Assembly (NCBI GenBank): GCA_029204225.1
Contig: CM055095.1
Coordinates: 54,897,612-54,961,611 of the forward strand
Direction of reading: 5' to 3'
Source: Diphasiastrum complanatum
Taxonomy: Eukaryota > Streptophyta > Lycopodiopsida > Lycopodiales > Lycopodiaceae
DNA: 64,000 bases
Shown: one piece after another, positions 1-10,243 of the stretch
Numbering within the stretch: position 1 is the first letter of the stretch
How the letters are laid out: each line of letters opens with the position of its first letter
Notes under the pieces: model-generated
Database searches by the model: none
Told to the model about the DNA's origin: nothing
Seen by the model: only the letters and a program-made list of their open reading frames with translations
Position numbers and translations under genes: made by a program

Positions 1-90
1 ACGAAAAAATTTCTTTCTAGACACATAAATTATTTTCATTCGTTCTCTTTTTGACCTAGACCTATCTTCTGCACATACCACTTTCCGATA

Positions 91-102
91 TGGTATCAGA
101 GC
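91..102 (+). other. Copia primer-binding site (initiator tRNA-Met type)
   Basis: The sequence is TGGTATCAGAGC, the usual primer site for minus-strand DNA synthesis in plant Ty1/copia elements. It is followed by a leader and then a gag start at 296, so the DNA before about position 90 should be the 3' end of a 5' LTR that begins outside the window. A second, imperfect copy of the motif (GATATCAGAGC) lies near 131. The LTR boundary is inferred only from the primer site. Confidence 0.7.
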
Positions 103-295
103 GAAATCATTATTTTTTATCTGATTCCAATATGATATCAGAGCAAAAGCTCTAATACTTCATATCTTTCGCGATATCAAGTTGATATCATACTCTTCAA
201 TTCTTTTCAATCTTTCAGTATCAGAGAATTGATTTCTTATTGTTGGCATTACCACATTTTAGCGTCATCGACACAATCGACAGACTAAGTTTCAA

Positions 296-617
296 ATGGA
301 TTCTCAAAGTAAAGTCGGTCTTATCGCAGACAAGCTGAATGGATCCAATTATCATTTGTGAAAATTTAAGATGAAGACCTTGCTAATTGCCAACAACTTA
401 TGGGATGTTGTTATAGGTACATAAGTAAAACCTGAAGATGACGACTCAAAGTGGAAATCAAAGGATGGTAAAGCTTTCGCGCTTATTATCCTCAATATAT
501 CAGATACACAGATTGAACACATAGCTGAAGCTAAAACGTTAAGAGACGTTTGGGACATTTTGAACTCACTATATGACGTGAGGGACATAACTACTAAGTT
601 ACATCTACGAAGGAAAT
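296..617 (+). pseudogene. Copia gag N-terminal fragment, broken
   Basis: An ATG at 296 opens a gag-like frame with the LNGSNYHLW motif of copia gag N-termini, followed by TLLIANNLWDVV and later KTLRDVWDILNSLYDVRD. In-frame stops at about 358 and 421 show decay. Gag forms the particle that packages element RNA. The frame stops matching at about 617, after TKLHLRRK, where unrelated sequence begins. The minus-strand relic at 47316-47534 has the same gag family (VKPEDD, KSKDGKAF and TKLHL in common), so these are two broken copies of one family. Confidence 0.8.
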
Positions 618-798
618 TGGGTTGGACTTACACACGCAGGGTGCCAAGTCCCTCTCACTTATTAACTAGGGTTAGGGTTGCCTTGGGATCCGCAAACCCT
701 CCAACAGTATCCCCCACCAAAACTGGTGGCGGTCCCATGGCACCTGCAATATGCAGTTATTGGGGACTTTTATTGGCTTCGTGTCGACTCTTGATTAG

Positions 799-3700
799 TT
801 AAAACTGCACCTTCTCCATAAAGTCGAGGCGTGCAGTATTGAAATCCAAATTGTGGGGCAGGAAACAACGGTGGGCTCTGGCAATCCACTTGGAGGTTGT
901 CCATGAGGTGAAACGAGATTCCCAAGAGTCTCCCATCATAGTCGCACGAAAGTAGAGACGAGCAACCGGCAGCTGATCTTTGATTTGCTCTGAGGCCATC
1001 AGCTTATTTGGGTCGAATGCCAGAGGAGGGAGGCAATCGTCCCATTTGGTTGCCACCGACGCCAACAGAGTTAGATCTTTAGCAGACATTGTCGATTGTC
1101 ACACCGTTGAATCTGGAGAGTGGACATACTATCTCTGATATGCTTGTAAAGCACGGTGAAAGTCCACTGAAATGGTCCAGCTGTAAGGCTATTGGATGAT
1201 TGGCCAATTGGGCGTATGGATGGTGATTTTGTCCATAGCCAACCCCAAATCTTTCCATTGATTTCTTCGTGGCATTGGCATGTAATAGGGATCTACCCAC
1301 AACTGGCGAGGGCTGGCAACGTAACTCCTAATTGATTTTGGAGTTTTCTCAAAAACCGTGATTCTCCATGCTGGCTGCTCTCCCAGTGCAGGTATTTTGT
1401 CCAACTCTTTGTCGGCCTCGATCTCGGAGGTCTTAAATTTCAGAACCCATCCACCACGTGAGGACTCATGCAGATGTTGCTTTAAGAATGTCTGGATCTG
1501 GTCCTCGACGCTGATGGGCCTTCTAAATAGAGGTCTTGTCCTTGATGATGATGGACCCGCTTGTACTGCCGGTATGGTTGGTGGTTGATCTGCTATATCT
1601 GGAGCTCCCCCCTGGTCCATGCTCGAATCAATCCCTGTATACATTGGTACAGCTTCTTGGCGCGGGGTGGGGAGAATTGCGGCATGACCGGGACGGGGAT
1701 TTGTGGTCCGGCTTCCAACACTTGAGCAGCTACTTTTTCATAGACGGTGATGGTCTCTTTTGCCTTGGCCAACTCGGTTGAAGCTGCTCCTTTGAACCTA
1801 TCAAAGCGGCCTTGGAATCCCTCGAGGGCCACTTTGTATGTCTCCACTTTTTTGAATAAATACGCAATCTCCGTCGGTGTGACCGGATGATCGGGTATTT
1901 ATGTTTGCAGATAGGCATCACGCTCAAGGGTGGTCACATCCAATTCACCTTGAAGCCGTGTGCGATCTTGTTCAGCCATCTGTAATTGCCCCTTCAGCAG
2001 TTGCACCTGTTGCTTGGCATCTTGCACTGCCTGATCTACCTGATCTTGTGCGGTTGTCAGGGCATTTTGCAAGGAGCTGATGTAATTTTCCAAGCGATCA
2101 GCTTGTTGCTGGGCCAACTTCTTTTTGCTTTCAACCTTATCTTCATGTTGTTTGGCTATCTTCAACTCTCGATCTAGCTGGACAATTTTCTCGCTGATCA
2201 GAGTGTTTTCGGACCCCAGATTAGAGATTCTCTACTCCATTTCCTTCTTCTTATTTAACATAGACTGGATCACTTGCCCAAGGCTTAAAACCAACCCTAG
2301 AGCATCACCAGAATCAATGGTCGTGGCAGCGGCAGCAGCAAGAGGACCTGATGGTACTGTCTTTGGTTGGCGTGGAATAGGTGCCACGGTCTCTTCTTCT
2401 TCAAAAATATCCTCCTCTTCAAACCCTTCAGGCATTGTGGCATCGAGCTGTTTTGGTGATTTTACAATTGTGTCGACCCAAAGTGTGGCTGGGCTACCTT
2501 GTGTGTGAGGTTGTTGGCTGGCATCTTCGACACCAACAGTAGATTCATGGATATGTCCGAATCCTCTTCCAGGGGATTAGGGTTCAAATGGCGTTGGGCT
2601 CTGGGGCATTTCAAAGATTTCGGTGGCCCCAAGGGGGTCGGAATCATCGAACATATCCATAAAGAACTGTGTGTTGGGTGAGGTGGCTTCGGTGTGCGGG
2701 GGTGAGGCGGCCTAGGCAGCTGTGATGGGAATGGTAGGCCCAATGGTCACAGACTGTCCTTTTATGGGAGAAGAGGCAAGGGAAGCATCAGAGGCTAATG
2801 GGATGGGAAGTTCAGTGCGAACAACAATAGAGGGTGGAAGCGCAGCTGACGAGGTATGCCTAGTGCGACGTCGTGACGCGGAAGGCGAATAAGTAATTAC
2901 GATCTCGCTGCGTGGACGACGACGACTATGAGAGCTTGAGGCCTGATGGAATGATTCTGTCGGTGCTTCTTCGTAGACTGAAAGCACAGAATCTAGGTGG
3001 AAGCCATGGATTCTGTTTTCTAAGTGAGAAGCTGCTAAAAGGAACAATAAAGAGCCAGCAGCGAATTGCTGCTTAGTATTGGCCTTAATAGCTCGTTTGA
3101 GCTCACCAGAAACAGTCTTGAACCAATTATATGGTTCAAGAGGGGCTTTGGCCAACTTAGTGTGGGATTCTACTATCCTGTGAAGGATTTGAGATGTTAT
3201 GCGGTCTTTCCTGAGGTTGCCAACCATCAAGAAATTATTCTATAGTTGGGAAGCTGCGTGGATGGAAGGCTCGGTGATGGCTTCAGAAAGGTAGCCACCA
3301 TTGGTCCAGTGCAGATCATTGGTGAGGTCAATAAATGGCTTGATAGCCTGTTTGACGTGCTTGTGATTGGGTGAGGCCTGCGTACCAGATGATATTCCTA
3401 GGGCTGCAAGGGCGGTCTCAATGACACGCACCTTGTGTGTGGCTCCCTGGAAAGTGATATAGAATTTGGATTTCTCTTCCTTCCACGTACTGAAGGCAAG
3501 AGTGATGAGATCCATATTGATACGACCCGAAAAGGCTCTCTCATGAATACCCATTGCAGTGAGTAGAGGCTCCGCAAGGGTCATCCACTGAGTGACCATG
3601 CTTGTGCTAGGAAGAATCATGATGTCCGTTGCAGATGGGACATCACGATGGATAGTATAGCGCGGAGACTGGGAAGTATCAGTAGAAGACATGATGATCA

Positions 3701-3904
3701 GAATAAAATTATAAACGCGTGAAAGTGTATCAAAAGGCATTGCAAGAAATTTGGAAGGCTTTGGTCGTAAGAAAAATTCGCAAGAGCTTCGCTAGCACAA
3801 GTGAGGAATGAATCGAATTCAGCCAACTTATAAGTGAATTTGGTGGGTCCATTACACTGAATAGTAGTTTGGCTGATCAGTTCTGAACAAAAATTTGCAG
3901 GCAT
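799..3904 (-). pseudogene. Decayed ~980-codon ORF of unknown function behind gypsy pol
   Basis: On the minus strand, open segments at 3740-3240, 3230-2712, 2435-2232, 2165-1899 and 1847-1593 share one reading frame, separated only by single stops. A frameshift near 1600 leads to 1644-1189 and 1089-799, which share a second frame. This points to one ancestral protein of about 980 residues. Its parts in order are a helical N-terminal region (LAEPLLTAMGIHERAF, FSTWKEEKSKFYITF), a Ser/Pro/Arg-rich linker with SHSRRRPRSE, a Gln/Lys/Glu-rich coiled coil (about 2250-1750), and a C-terminal globular region (RPISVEDQIQTFLKQ, PRQLWVDPYYMPMPRR). I do not recognise a family. It lies downstream of the gypsy integrase on the same strand, where some Tat-lineage elements carry an extra ORF, so it may be such an ORF. 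It could also be a separate captured gene. Confidence 0.5.
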
Positions 3905-3929
3905 GTGCAGTATTGTAAAAATAGGCTAT

Positions 3930-4513
3930 AAAAATCTCGGCGAAGGTTTCTAGGGATCTGAACCTATCAGGCGGGCGTTTTCCAGGGCTGGCGAAGGATG
4001 AACCTTCACCCAGGAGGGTCCTTCGCCTAGGTACTGTCATAAATGCATTTTTTCACAATCTGAACCTATGGACAACCTAATTTTGACATTTTAAGATCAT
4101 CTAGCAGGTCGACGAAGGTTCATAATGAGGTTATGATGCTCAGCGAAGGTTCCCAAAATGGCGTATCGCTGAACATTCGTCTGACTCAAAAATGAGATTT
4201 TCTCTTGTCAGGAACCTTCGCCCACCTCAATTTAGATAAATCAAGGGTGGATGTACAGTCTGAGAGCTCAGCAAAGGTTTCTGGTATTGTATTAGGCCAA
4301 ATCTGCTCAAATCAGTGATTTTCTAAGTCATTGTCCATCAAAAATATTGTGTTTCCTTCTTCTTATGCTGATGACTTCCTGACTTTTGCTCAACAGTCTT
4401 TTCTTATTTTTTGCCTTTTTTTTTTTTAACTGTCTTTTTCCAAAAAAACTCAACAAATTAAATATTGAAAACAAAAAATTGAAAAACAAATAAAATTAAA
4501 AAATATATTGAGA
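3930..4513. repeat. AT-rich spacer with dispersed GCGAAGGTT motifs
   Basis: Between the gypsy pol stop and the unknown ORF, about seven copies of GCGAAGGTT or close variants occur in both orientations. They lie near 3937, 3966, 3993, 4016, 4110, 4141, 4213 and 4271. The stretch from about 4380 to 4510 is a very A/T-rich tract (poly-T, then A-rich). No gene is seen. The motifs are too irregularly spaced for a satellite or CRISPR and may be regulatory or structural repeats of the gypsy element's 3' region. Confidence 0.5.
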
Positions 4514-5462
4514 TCAGGGTTGCTGAACTGGCGGAGCAGGCTGCCAAAACTTGCGTAATCGGCTGTCATTTACCGGAGTATCGAATCGTTTTCCATCCAA
4601 GTGCTCAAGAATTACTACGCCATAGTTCAGGATTTTCTTCACTTTATACGGGCCTTCACCGGTAAACTTCAACGTACCCTTGATCAGCTTGGTTTTGTAC
4701 ATCAATGCAAGATCTCCTGCTTCCAGATCTTTTTTGTGCAATCGACGATCATGCCATGCCTTGCGGCGGGCTTTCTCTGCTACTAAGGCATGAACTGCCA
4801 TCAATCGGGTTTCACATAATTTGTGCAACACTTCATGACGGAGTTGTAAAGACATATCATCATTCAATCGTTCTGTGGCTGCTATGCGTAAAGATGGGAT
4901 TAAAAATTCAATTGGCATAAATCTTGACCATAAACCAGTTGAAAAGGTGTTTGATTTGTACTATTTTTGTAAGCGATTCTGAATGCCCATAATGCTGCAT
5001 ACAGTTTATGTTCCCAATCGGACCGACTTGCTTCAACTGTCTTTGTCATAATGGTGCAGAAAATCTTATTGGAAGATTTAGCTTGGCCATTCCCTCTGGG
5101 ATAGTAGGGAGTACTAAATCTGTGTATAACAAAAAAATCTTTTAGTAAACATTGTATTGTTTGATTAACAAAGTGTGTACCGGTCACTGACAATTTCGTT
5201 CTGACATCCAAATCTGATTATAATATTTTCATATAGAAACTTGGTCGTAGATTTCGCATCAGCCACTTTGACAGCTTTGGCTTCAACCCACTTGGTCATA
5301 TAATCAGTTGCGATGATAATGTATCGGGCCTGAGATCCTTACACTGCAGGATGAATAGGACCAACATAATCCAGTCCCCATTTTTCAAACGGTGCTTGCG
5401 ATAAAACCGGATGCAAGGGTTTATAATTCTATCGAGTAGGCCGTCGTGCTCGCTGACAAACA
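4514..5462 (-). pseudogene. Ty3/gypsy integrase region, broken
   Basis: Open segments at 5211-4900 and 4918-4514 match the integrase core end and C-terminus. RFSTPYYPRGNGQAKSSNK corresponds to the conserved YHPQtNGQaE segment, with the catalytic Glu position reading Lys/Ser. The C-terminal piece contains HDRRL, GDLALMYKTKL and KFTGEGPYKV, typical of the gypsy integrase tail. Upstream, between 5462 and 5211, integrase-like peptides are broken by stops. The frame ends at 4514 with a proline/glutamine-rich tail. The product would insert element DNA into the genome, but this copy cannot be functional. Confidence 0.75.
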
Positions 5463-6680
5463 TCACGTCTGAATAAAATTTTCTGTGTCCTTATGAAGTG
5501 TAGGCCACCAACAACCGGATTGCAAAAGTTTGTGAACAGTAATATCTATAGAGAAGTGTCCTCCACCCATGCCATCATGTGAAAACATGATTAAATCTGG
5601 TACTTCATGTGGTAAAACACACCTTCGTAAAATATTATCCGATCCACGACCGTACAATTGTCCTGCAATTAACTGATAAGGTTGAGCCTTATGAATCAAT
5701 TGTCTCTTCGGTACTTTTGTCAAAGAGTCATTCGGTTGTCCTAGCATCAGGTACTCAACAATATCTGCTGCCCACTCAAGTACTGCTTCAACATAGAACA
5801 ACAGAGCATATGGCGGTTCATCATCCACTTCAGTATTAACTGGTGCGGATTCAATTCGCGAAATATGATCGGCTAGATAATGTTGCTTTCCCTTTTGAAC
5901 CACAATCCGAAAGTCAAATTCGGTCAATAATAATAACCATCTTGCAATACGTTCAGTATTGCATGTCTTGTTTACCAAGTAAAGTAACGGTTGATGATCC
6001 GTATAAAATGCAAAGTGCGTTTCCATGAGGTAGTGACGAAATTTCCGAACAAGAAAAATCATGGCTAGCGCTTCACGTTCTGTTGTTGAATAATTCTTTT
6101 CTGGATCTGTAAGCTGTCTGCTTGAAAATCGTATAGGATAATCCTTCTTATAGTCACCTGGCTGCGTCAAAACTGATCCAATGGCGTATTTTGAGGCATC
6201 CATATGAACATGAAACTCTATCGTCCAATCTAGAGAACGCAGTATTGGTGCTGAAGTTAATGCTTTTTTTAACTTTTCAAAGGCTTCTAACGCCTCTACT
6301 GTCCAAATAGGAACAATAGTTAGTTTGTATATAGGTCGTGCTAAATCCGCAAAGAAGATAATAAAAATTTGATAGGAGTTTGCATGACCCATAAACACAT
6401 AAACTCCTCGAATTGTTGCTGGCGGTGGCAATTCCACAATAACTTTGATCTTAGAATAATTTGTGACAATATCATGTCTTGATATCACATGTCCAAGCAC
6501 AACTCCGTGCGAAACCCATATCTGGCATTTTTTCAGATTTAAAGAAATCTGATATTTGCGGCATCTTTCAAATACTTTCTCCAATCTATCCAGGTGGTCT
6601 GTATCTGTACTATGAACTCCCAAGTCTTCCAAGTAAATTTCAAGAAATTTCTGCAGATAATCTTTAAAAGCAAATTGCAT
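5463..6680 (-). pseudogene. Ty3/gypsy RT C-terminus, RNase H and integrase zinc finger
   Basis: This 405-codon open frame starts inside the RT palm. The catalytic box reads IYLEDLGVHS instead of the usual YxDD, so a catalytic Asp is replaced. It continues through LNLKKCQIWV and the connection domain, then RNase H with HMDASKYAIGSVLTQ, STTEREALAMIF and FYTDHQPLLYL. It ends in an H2C2-type integrase zinc-finger region (HDGMGGGHFSIDITVHKLL). It overlaps the upstream RT frame by one base in another phase, so a frameshift separates the RT halves. The order PR-RT-RH-INT is that of Ty3/gypsy elements. Confidence 0.85.
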
Positions 6681-7504
6681 TACTCTTTGAATGAACTTGG
6701 TGCATTATAGAGTCCAAACGGCATTGCTTTGTAAGCATAAGTGTCCCATTCTGTTGCAAAAGCAGTTTTGTGGCGATCGGCAGGTGCAATCTTAACCTGG
6801 TTGTAACCACTAAATCCATCTAGGAAACTATAAGCTTCCGCTCCAGCAAGGCGATCCAAAATGCTTTCAGTAAAAGGCAACGAAAAGTGATCCTTCCGTG
6901 TCACTTTATTCACTACTTTGAGATTCACACAAATTCTCAATTTTCCATTTTTCTTAGGAACAATGACAATCGGTGAAATCCATTCAGTGTGCTCGATCTC
7001 ATAAATGAAATCGGCGTCAAGCAATCTCTGAAGTTCTTTCTTTATCAGATCTGCCACATTAGGATTACAATGATAGAACTTTGTAACCTTTGGAACTGCA
7101 TCAGGTACTAAAGGTATGGTATGTTCAATCACTGATGTCGGAATACCCTTCAAATCTTGATAAGTCCATGCAAAGCAATGTTGATACTTAATAAGTAACA
7201 AGCGGAGTGCTTGATACTGTTCAGGAGTAAGTTGTGATCCCACTTGTACAATATTTTTTGGTTCTCCTGGTTCGGCAAGATTCATTGGTTGCATCCTAGT
7301 TGGGCCATCGTAAACCTCTTTAGATTCCAGTATGTGTTCTTCAGGTTCACCATGTGCTTTAGGTAACATAATAACCACATCATCCAGTGTATAACGTTTA
7401 AAATGCTCTAGCATATCATGCTGGACTACATTTGCTTGTTCTTTTTCTAAAGGACTTGTCTTGGATCTTCGTTTGGCCTTCTTAGCAGGAATTGATTTTA
7501 TCAA
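6680..7504 (-). pseudogene. Ty3/gypsy reverse transcriptase N-terminal half
   Basis: The 274-codon frame carries the gypsy RT landmarks FAWTYQDLKGIP, FIYEIEHTEWISPIVIVPKK, LRICVNLKVVNK, SFLDGFSGYNQVKI and AFATEWDTYAYKAMPFGL. The long acidic N-terminal extension before RT and the FAW(S/T)Y-DL-GIP block suggest the Tat/Athila side of the Ty3/gypsy tree (inference from motifs). RT copies the element RNA into DNA. No gag, protease or LTR is recognisable upstream (7505-8030), so the 5' part of the element is missing or too decayed to see. Confidence 0.85.
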
Positions 7505-7862
7505 GTTTAGATCCTAGATACATTGATGTGAAATTGGCTCATTAAACGGACCAAGAAAGTTGGGATTTTATGTCCTTGGCATTCCCTAATCATGAACTTC
7601 ATGTTTTAGAATATTTGACTAGTGTCTATGGCCTCTATAAGATCGTAATGGATACTTTGTGACTATTTTGCCTATTTTTTGAACAGATTAAGAAGTAGAA
7701 TATGCATCTGTATTTTTCAAAAAAGATTGTGGTGCACTTTCGAGCTTGCACGTTAGGCATTAGATTGCCACGTGGCATTGTCAGACTGGTCGAACAAAGT
7801 CAAAGTGCTCAATACTTTTCATAAAGTACATATGAAAAAAGTCAAAGTATCCATTACGCAAT
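7505..7862. other. Non-coding spacer upstream of gypsy pol
   Basis: I see no gene, RNA or LTR here. The stretch is AT-rich and leads into the inverted repeat at 7863-7994. Confidence 0.4.
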
Positions 7863-7994
7863 GGAAGGCGCTGGGCAGAGGACATTTTGTCCGGTTCGGC
7901 TTTCGAAAAAAATTTAGGCTTGGCCCCTCTGGGCCTTGCCTAAAAAGTTCTGAAAATCCGCACCGGATAGAATGTCCTCTACCCAACACCTTCC
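7863..7994. repeat. 132-bp imperfect hairpin (foldback element or miRNA-like)
   Basis: The left arm begins GGAAGGCGCTGGGCAGAGGA and the right arm ends TCCTCTACCCAACACCTTCC. The arms pair over about 60 bp around a centre containing TGGCCCCTCTGGGCC. Most mismatches are transitions, as expected from decay of methylated DNA. Similarity does not clearly extend into the flanks. Both strands are open through the hairpin because the arms encode nearly the same peptide. It may be a small foldback MITE or a young miRNA-type hairpin locus. Confidence 0.65.
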
Positions 7995-8666
7995 ATAATA
8001 TCTCATAGGCTGATGTTGAACTCAATCAACTTTGAAGAGAGGCTACACTCTCCAAAAAATGAGGCTATGCCTTTCTGTTGTCTACACAAAAGACCACTTT
8101 TTCAACCTCCATTACCTGAATTATGATTGTCGCTTCCTTTCTTCTACTTTACTACTTTCATCCATTTCTGTTTTCTTTTTCTTTTTCAAAGTTGTAAATT
8201 TTGATGCCCTTACTAATGAACACATTCACATGTGAGAATCGCATTTCCATTTCAATTAATTATTCTCAAACCAATAATGGCCTCTCCAAGGCCTATAATT
8301 CTTGATACCTATGTCAAAAACTCATATTTGTTGGTTTCATGCTAACCTTGTTCTTTATTTAATGAATCCATTGATGTTGCAAGGCAATGTAAAAACTGCA
8401 AAGTGAAGGTCAAAGTTTGTAATTGAACCACTTGGAATCTACTTTTCTACTTCCAATAAGGACTCATAATATTAACTTTCATGCCAAAACCAAAATTTCT
8501 AGCCATTAATCTCACAACAACATTTTCAAAATCAATGATTGTCATACAAATTTTTACCTAGCATAGTTCAAAATAATTCAATTTCAACAAACATATTATG
8601 AAGAGCGTCATTCAATGAATGCTTTGATTCAATTTGTATAATCACGTCTCAAATTTCAAATTTCAT
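7995..8666. other. Non-coding DNA, no feature seen
   Basis: AT-rich sequence with short poly-T tracts. Open frames here are short and match nothing I recognise. Confidence 0.4.
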
Positions 8667-8783
8667 AATTACATTGTCCTTATGCAAATTTCCTATTCAT
8701 TATTCATCACAAACTACTTTACAATACATCACTAGTGCATGTTGTTGATAGTGCCCTAAAATTTGCATAAGGACAATGTAATT
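8667..8783. repeat. Perfect 25-bp inverted repeat with 67-bp spacer
   Basis: The arm at 8667-8691 (starts AATTACATTGTCC) is the exact reverse complement of 8759-8783. The spacer holds no coding sequence. A perfect 25-bp match is unlikely by chance and suggests a small foldback element or a recent inverted duplication. Confidence 0.7.
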
Positions 8784-9415
8784 AATAATTTTCACAAAGT
8801 TCAAACATGACAATAATATGAATGAGTGTTCGGAAAAGCCGACATCTCTTGAGAATGGAATCGACATCTTTCTTCGAAAATCGATTTCATAAAAAATCCA
8901 CAAAAAGTTTTTAAAAAACCGACAACTTTTTTTAGATGCAAGTGATTTTAGGTTTGTCATTTCACAAGAAGTTTTTGTTTATTAAACTAGGTAGGCCCTT
9001 ATAAAAGTTGGGTACATAGGTTTAGGAAATATTTAATGTTTTTAATCTCGAAGGCAAAAAAAATTTGAAAATCGATAACTTCAAAAAAAATGCAGAAAAT
9101 TGGAGGTAGGGTTTCCTGAACACGGGTATGAATTAACACTATCCTCATTTTCTTATTGATATATAATGAATGCAAGTTAGTGAGGCTTGTGGAACCATGT
9201 GTGATCAACGATGAGTGGCTTTTGAATCTTGGGTTGAAGTGGCAAGCCTTTGAACGTAGATATAAAAATCTAAATTACAATGAGCAATCTCATGATAGCC
9301 TCCTTCGGGGTGTATATATCTTTTTTATCAATGTACCTACTACTTTTTCCTATGAATAAATGCATGAATAAATGCACTAGGGTGTTCTTTCTGAATTTAA
9401 TTTGTTTGGAGCAAT
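8784..9415. other. Non-coding DNA, no feature seen
   Basis: AT-rich DNA with no recognisable gene. The short open frames at 8999-9208 (minus) and 9156-9359 (plus) have no motif I can name. Confidence 0.4.
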
Positions 9416-9525
9416 GTAAGTTGTAACTAGAGAGCTTTTTTTTTTCTACTTATAACGAGCCTCCCTTGATGTAAGTTGTAACTCTCAGAACCTTTTTTTT
9501 CCTATTTATAACGAGCCTCCCTTGA
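9416..9525. repeat. Two-unit tandem duplication of ~55 bp
   Basis: Each unit begins GTAAGTTGTAACT, passes a poly-T tract and ends ATAACGAGCCTCCCTTGAT. The two copies differ mainly in the middle and in poly-T length. Confidence 0.7.
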
Positions 9526-10243
9526 TTTTTGGTTTTTACGCTTGGCAAAGTTTCGTCAAGTGGTATGAGTGCCATTCCCAGGCCTCTCACATCGCGTTAC
9601 GCTACATGAATTTAACCTGCTGACGTGAGAACATAAAAATCATAGCCAAGCAAATCCATGACTTCAAAATCCTTGCAGCCAGAAGACTGTAAAATAAAAC
9701 ACAATTGTTAAGTCTCTTAGAAAAAGCAATGCATCTTGCTTTTTTCTCGTCTTTCAGAAGTAAAATGCATCGTTTTTCCAAAAACAATGCATCTTCGGAA
9801 AGCCTGACACTAACATGCCTTTCTATAAGGCAAACTGGTCGTCAGGGCCAGGATTGCTTCCAAACACAGGCATGCTAAGGGAACCCATATGCTTAATGTT
9901 TTTATGAATCTAACAGGAAAATGGCCTGTTTACAAGGATTCAAGAGGTAAGTAGTCCTGCAGTAAAAGGCTGTTTGTCAAGATCTCCTTTTCTCTCATAC
10001 AGGTCTGGAGTTCAGCCACACAAAAGAACATACGCCAAAGACTTTTGGTAGAACGAAGAGGCGGTTGTCAAATCCCTCGAACATTATGAATGGCTACCGT
10101 TAGACTGACCTTTTAACGTGCCGAGAACTCTTTCTAGAGCAATTAGATCTTTGATCCAGCACACAATAACATCAGTGGGCGGTTAGGCATATATATTTTG
10201 ATAAAGATCATCGACTCTTATTAGGAAGAGCCTTGCTTCGAAA
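9526..10243. other. Region downstream of the COR27-like gene
   Basis: No coding feature is seen. Part of it should contain the 3' untranslated region and polyadenylation site of the minus-strand gene ending at 10244, but I cannot place them. Confidence 0.35.

Noticed and set aside
3930-4290. GCGAAGGTT cluster as a CRISPR-like array
   Set aside because: The motif is short, in mixed orientation and irregularly spaced, and this is plant nuclear DNA.
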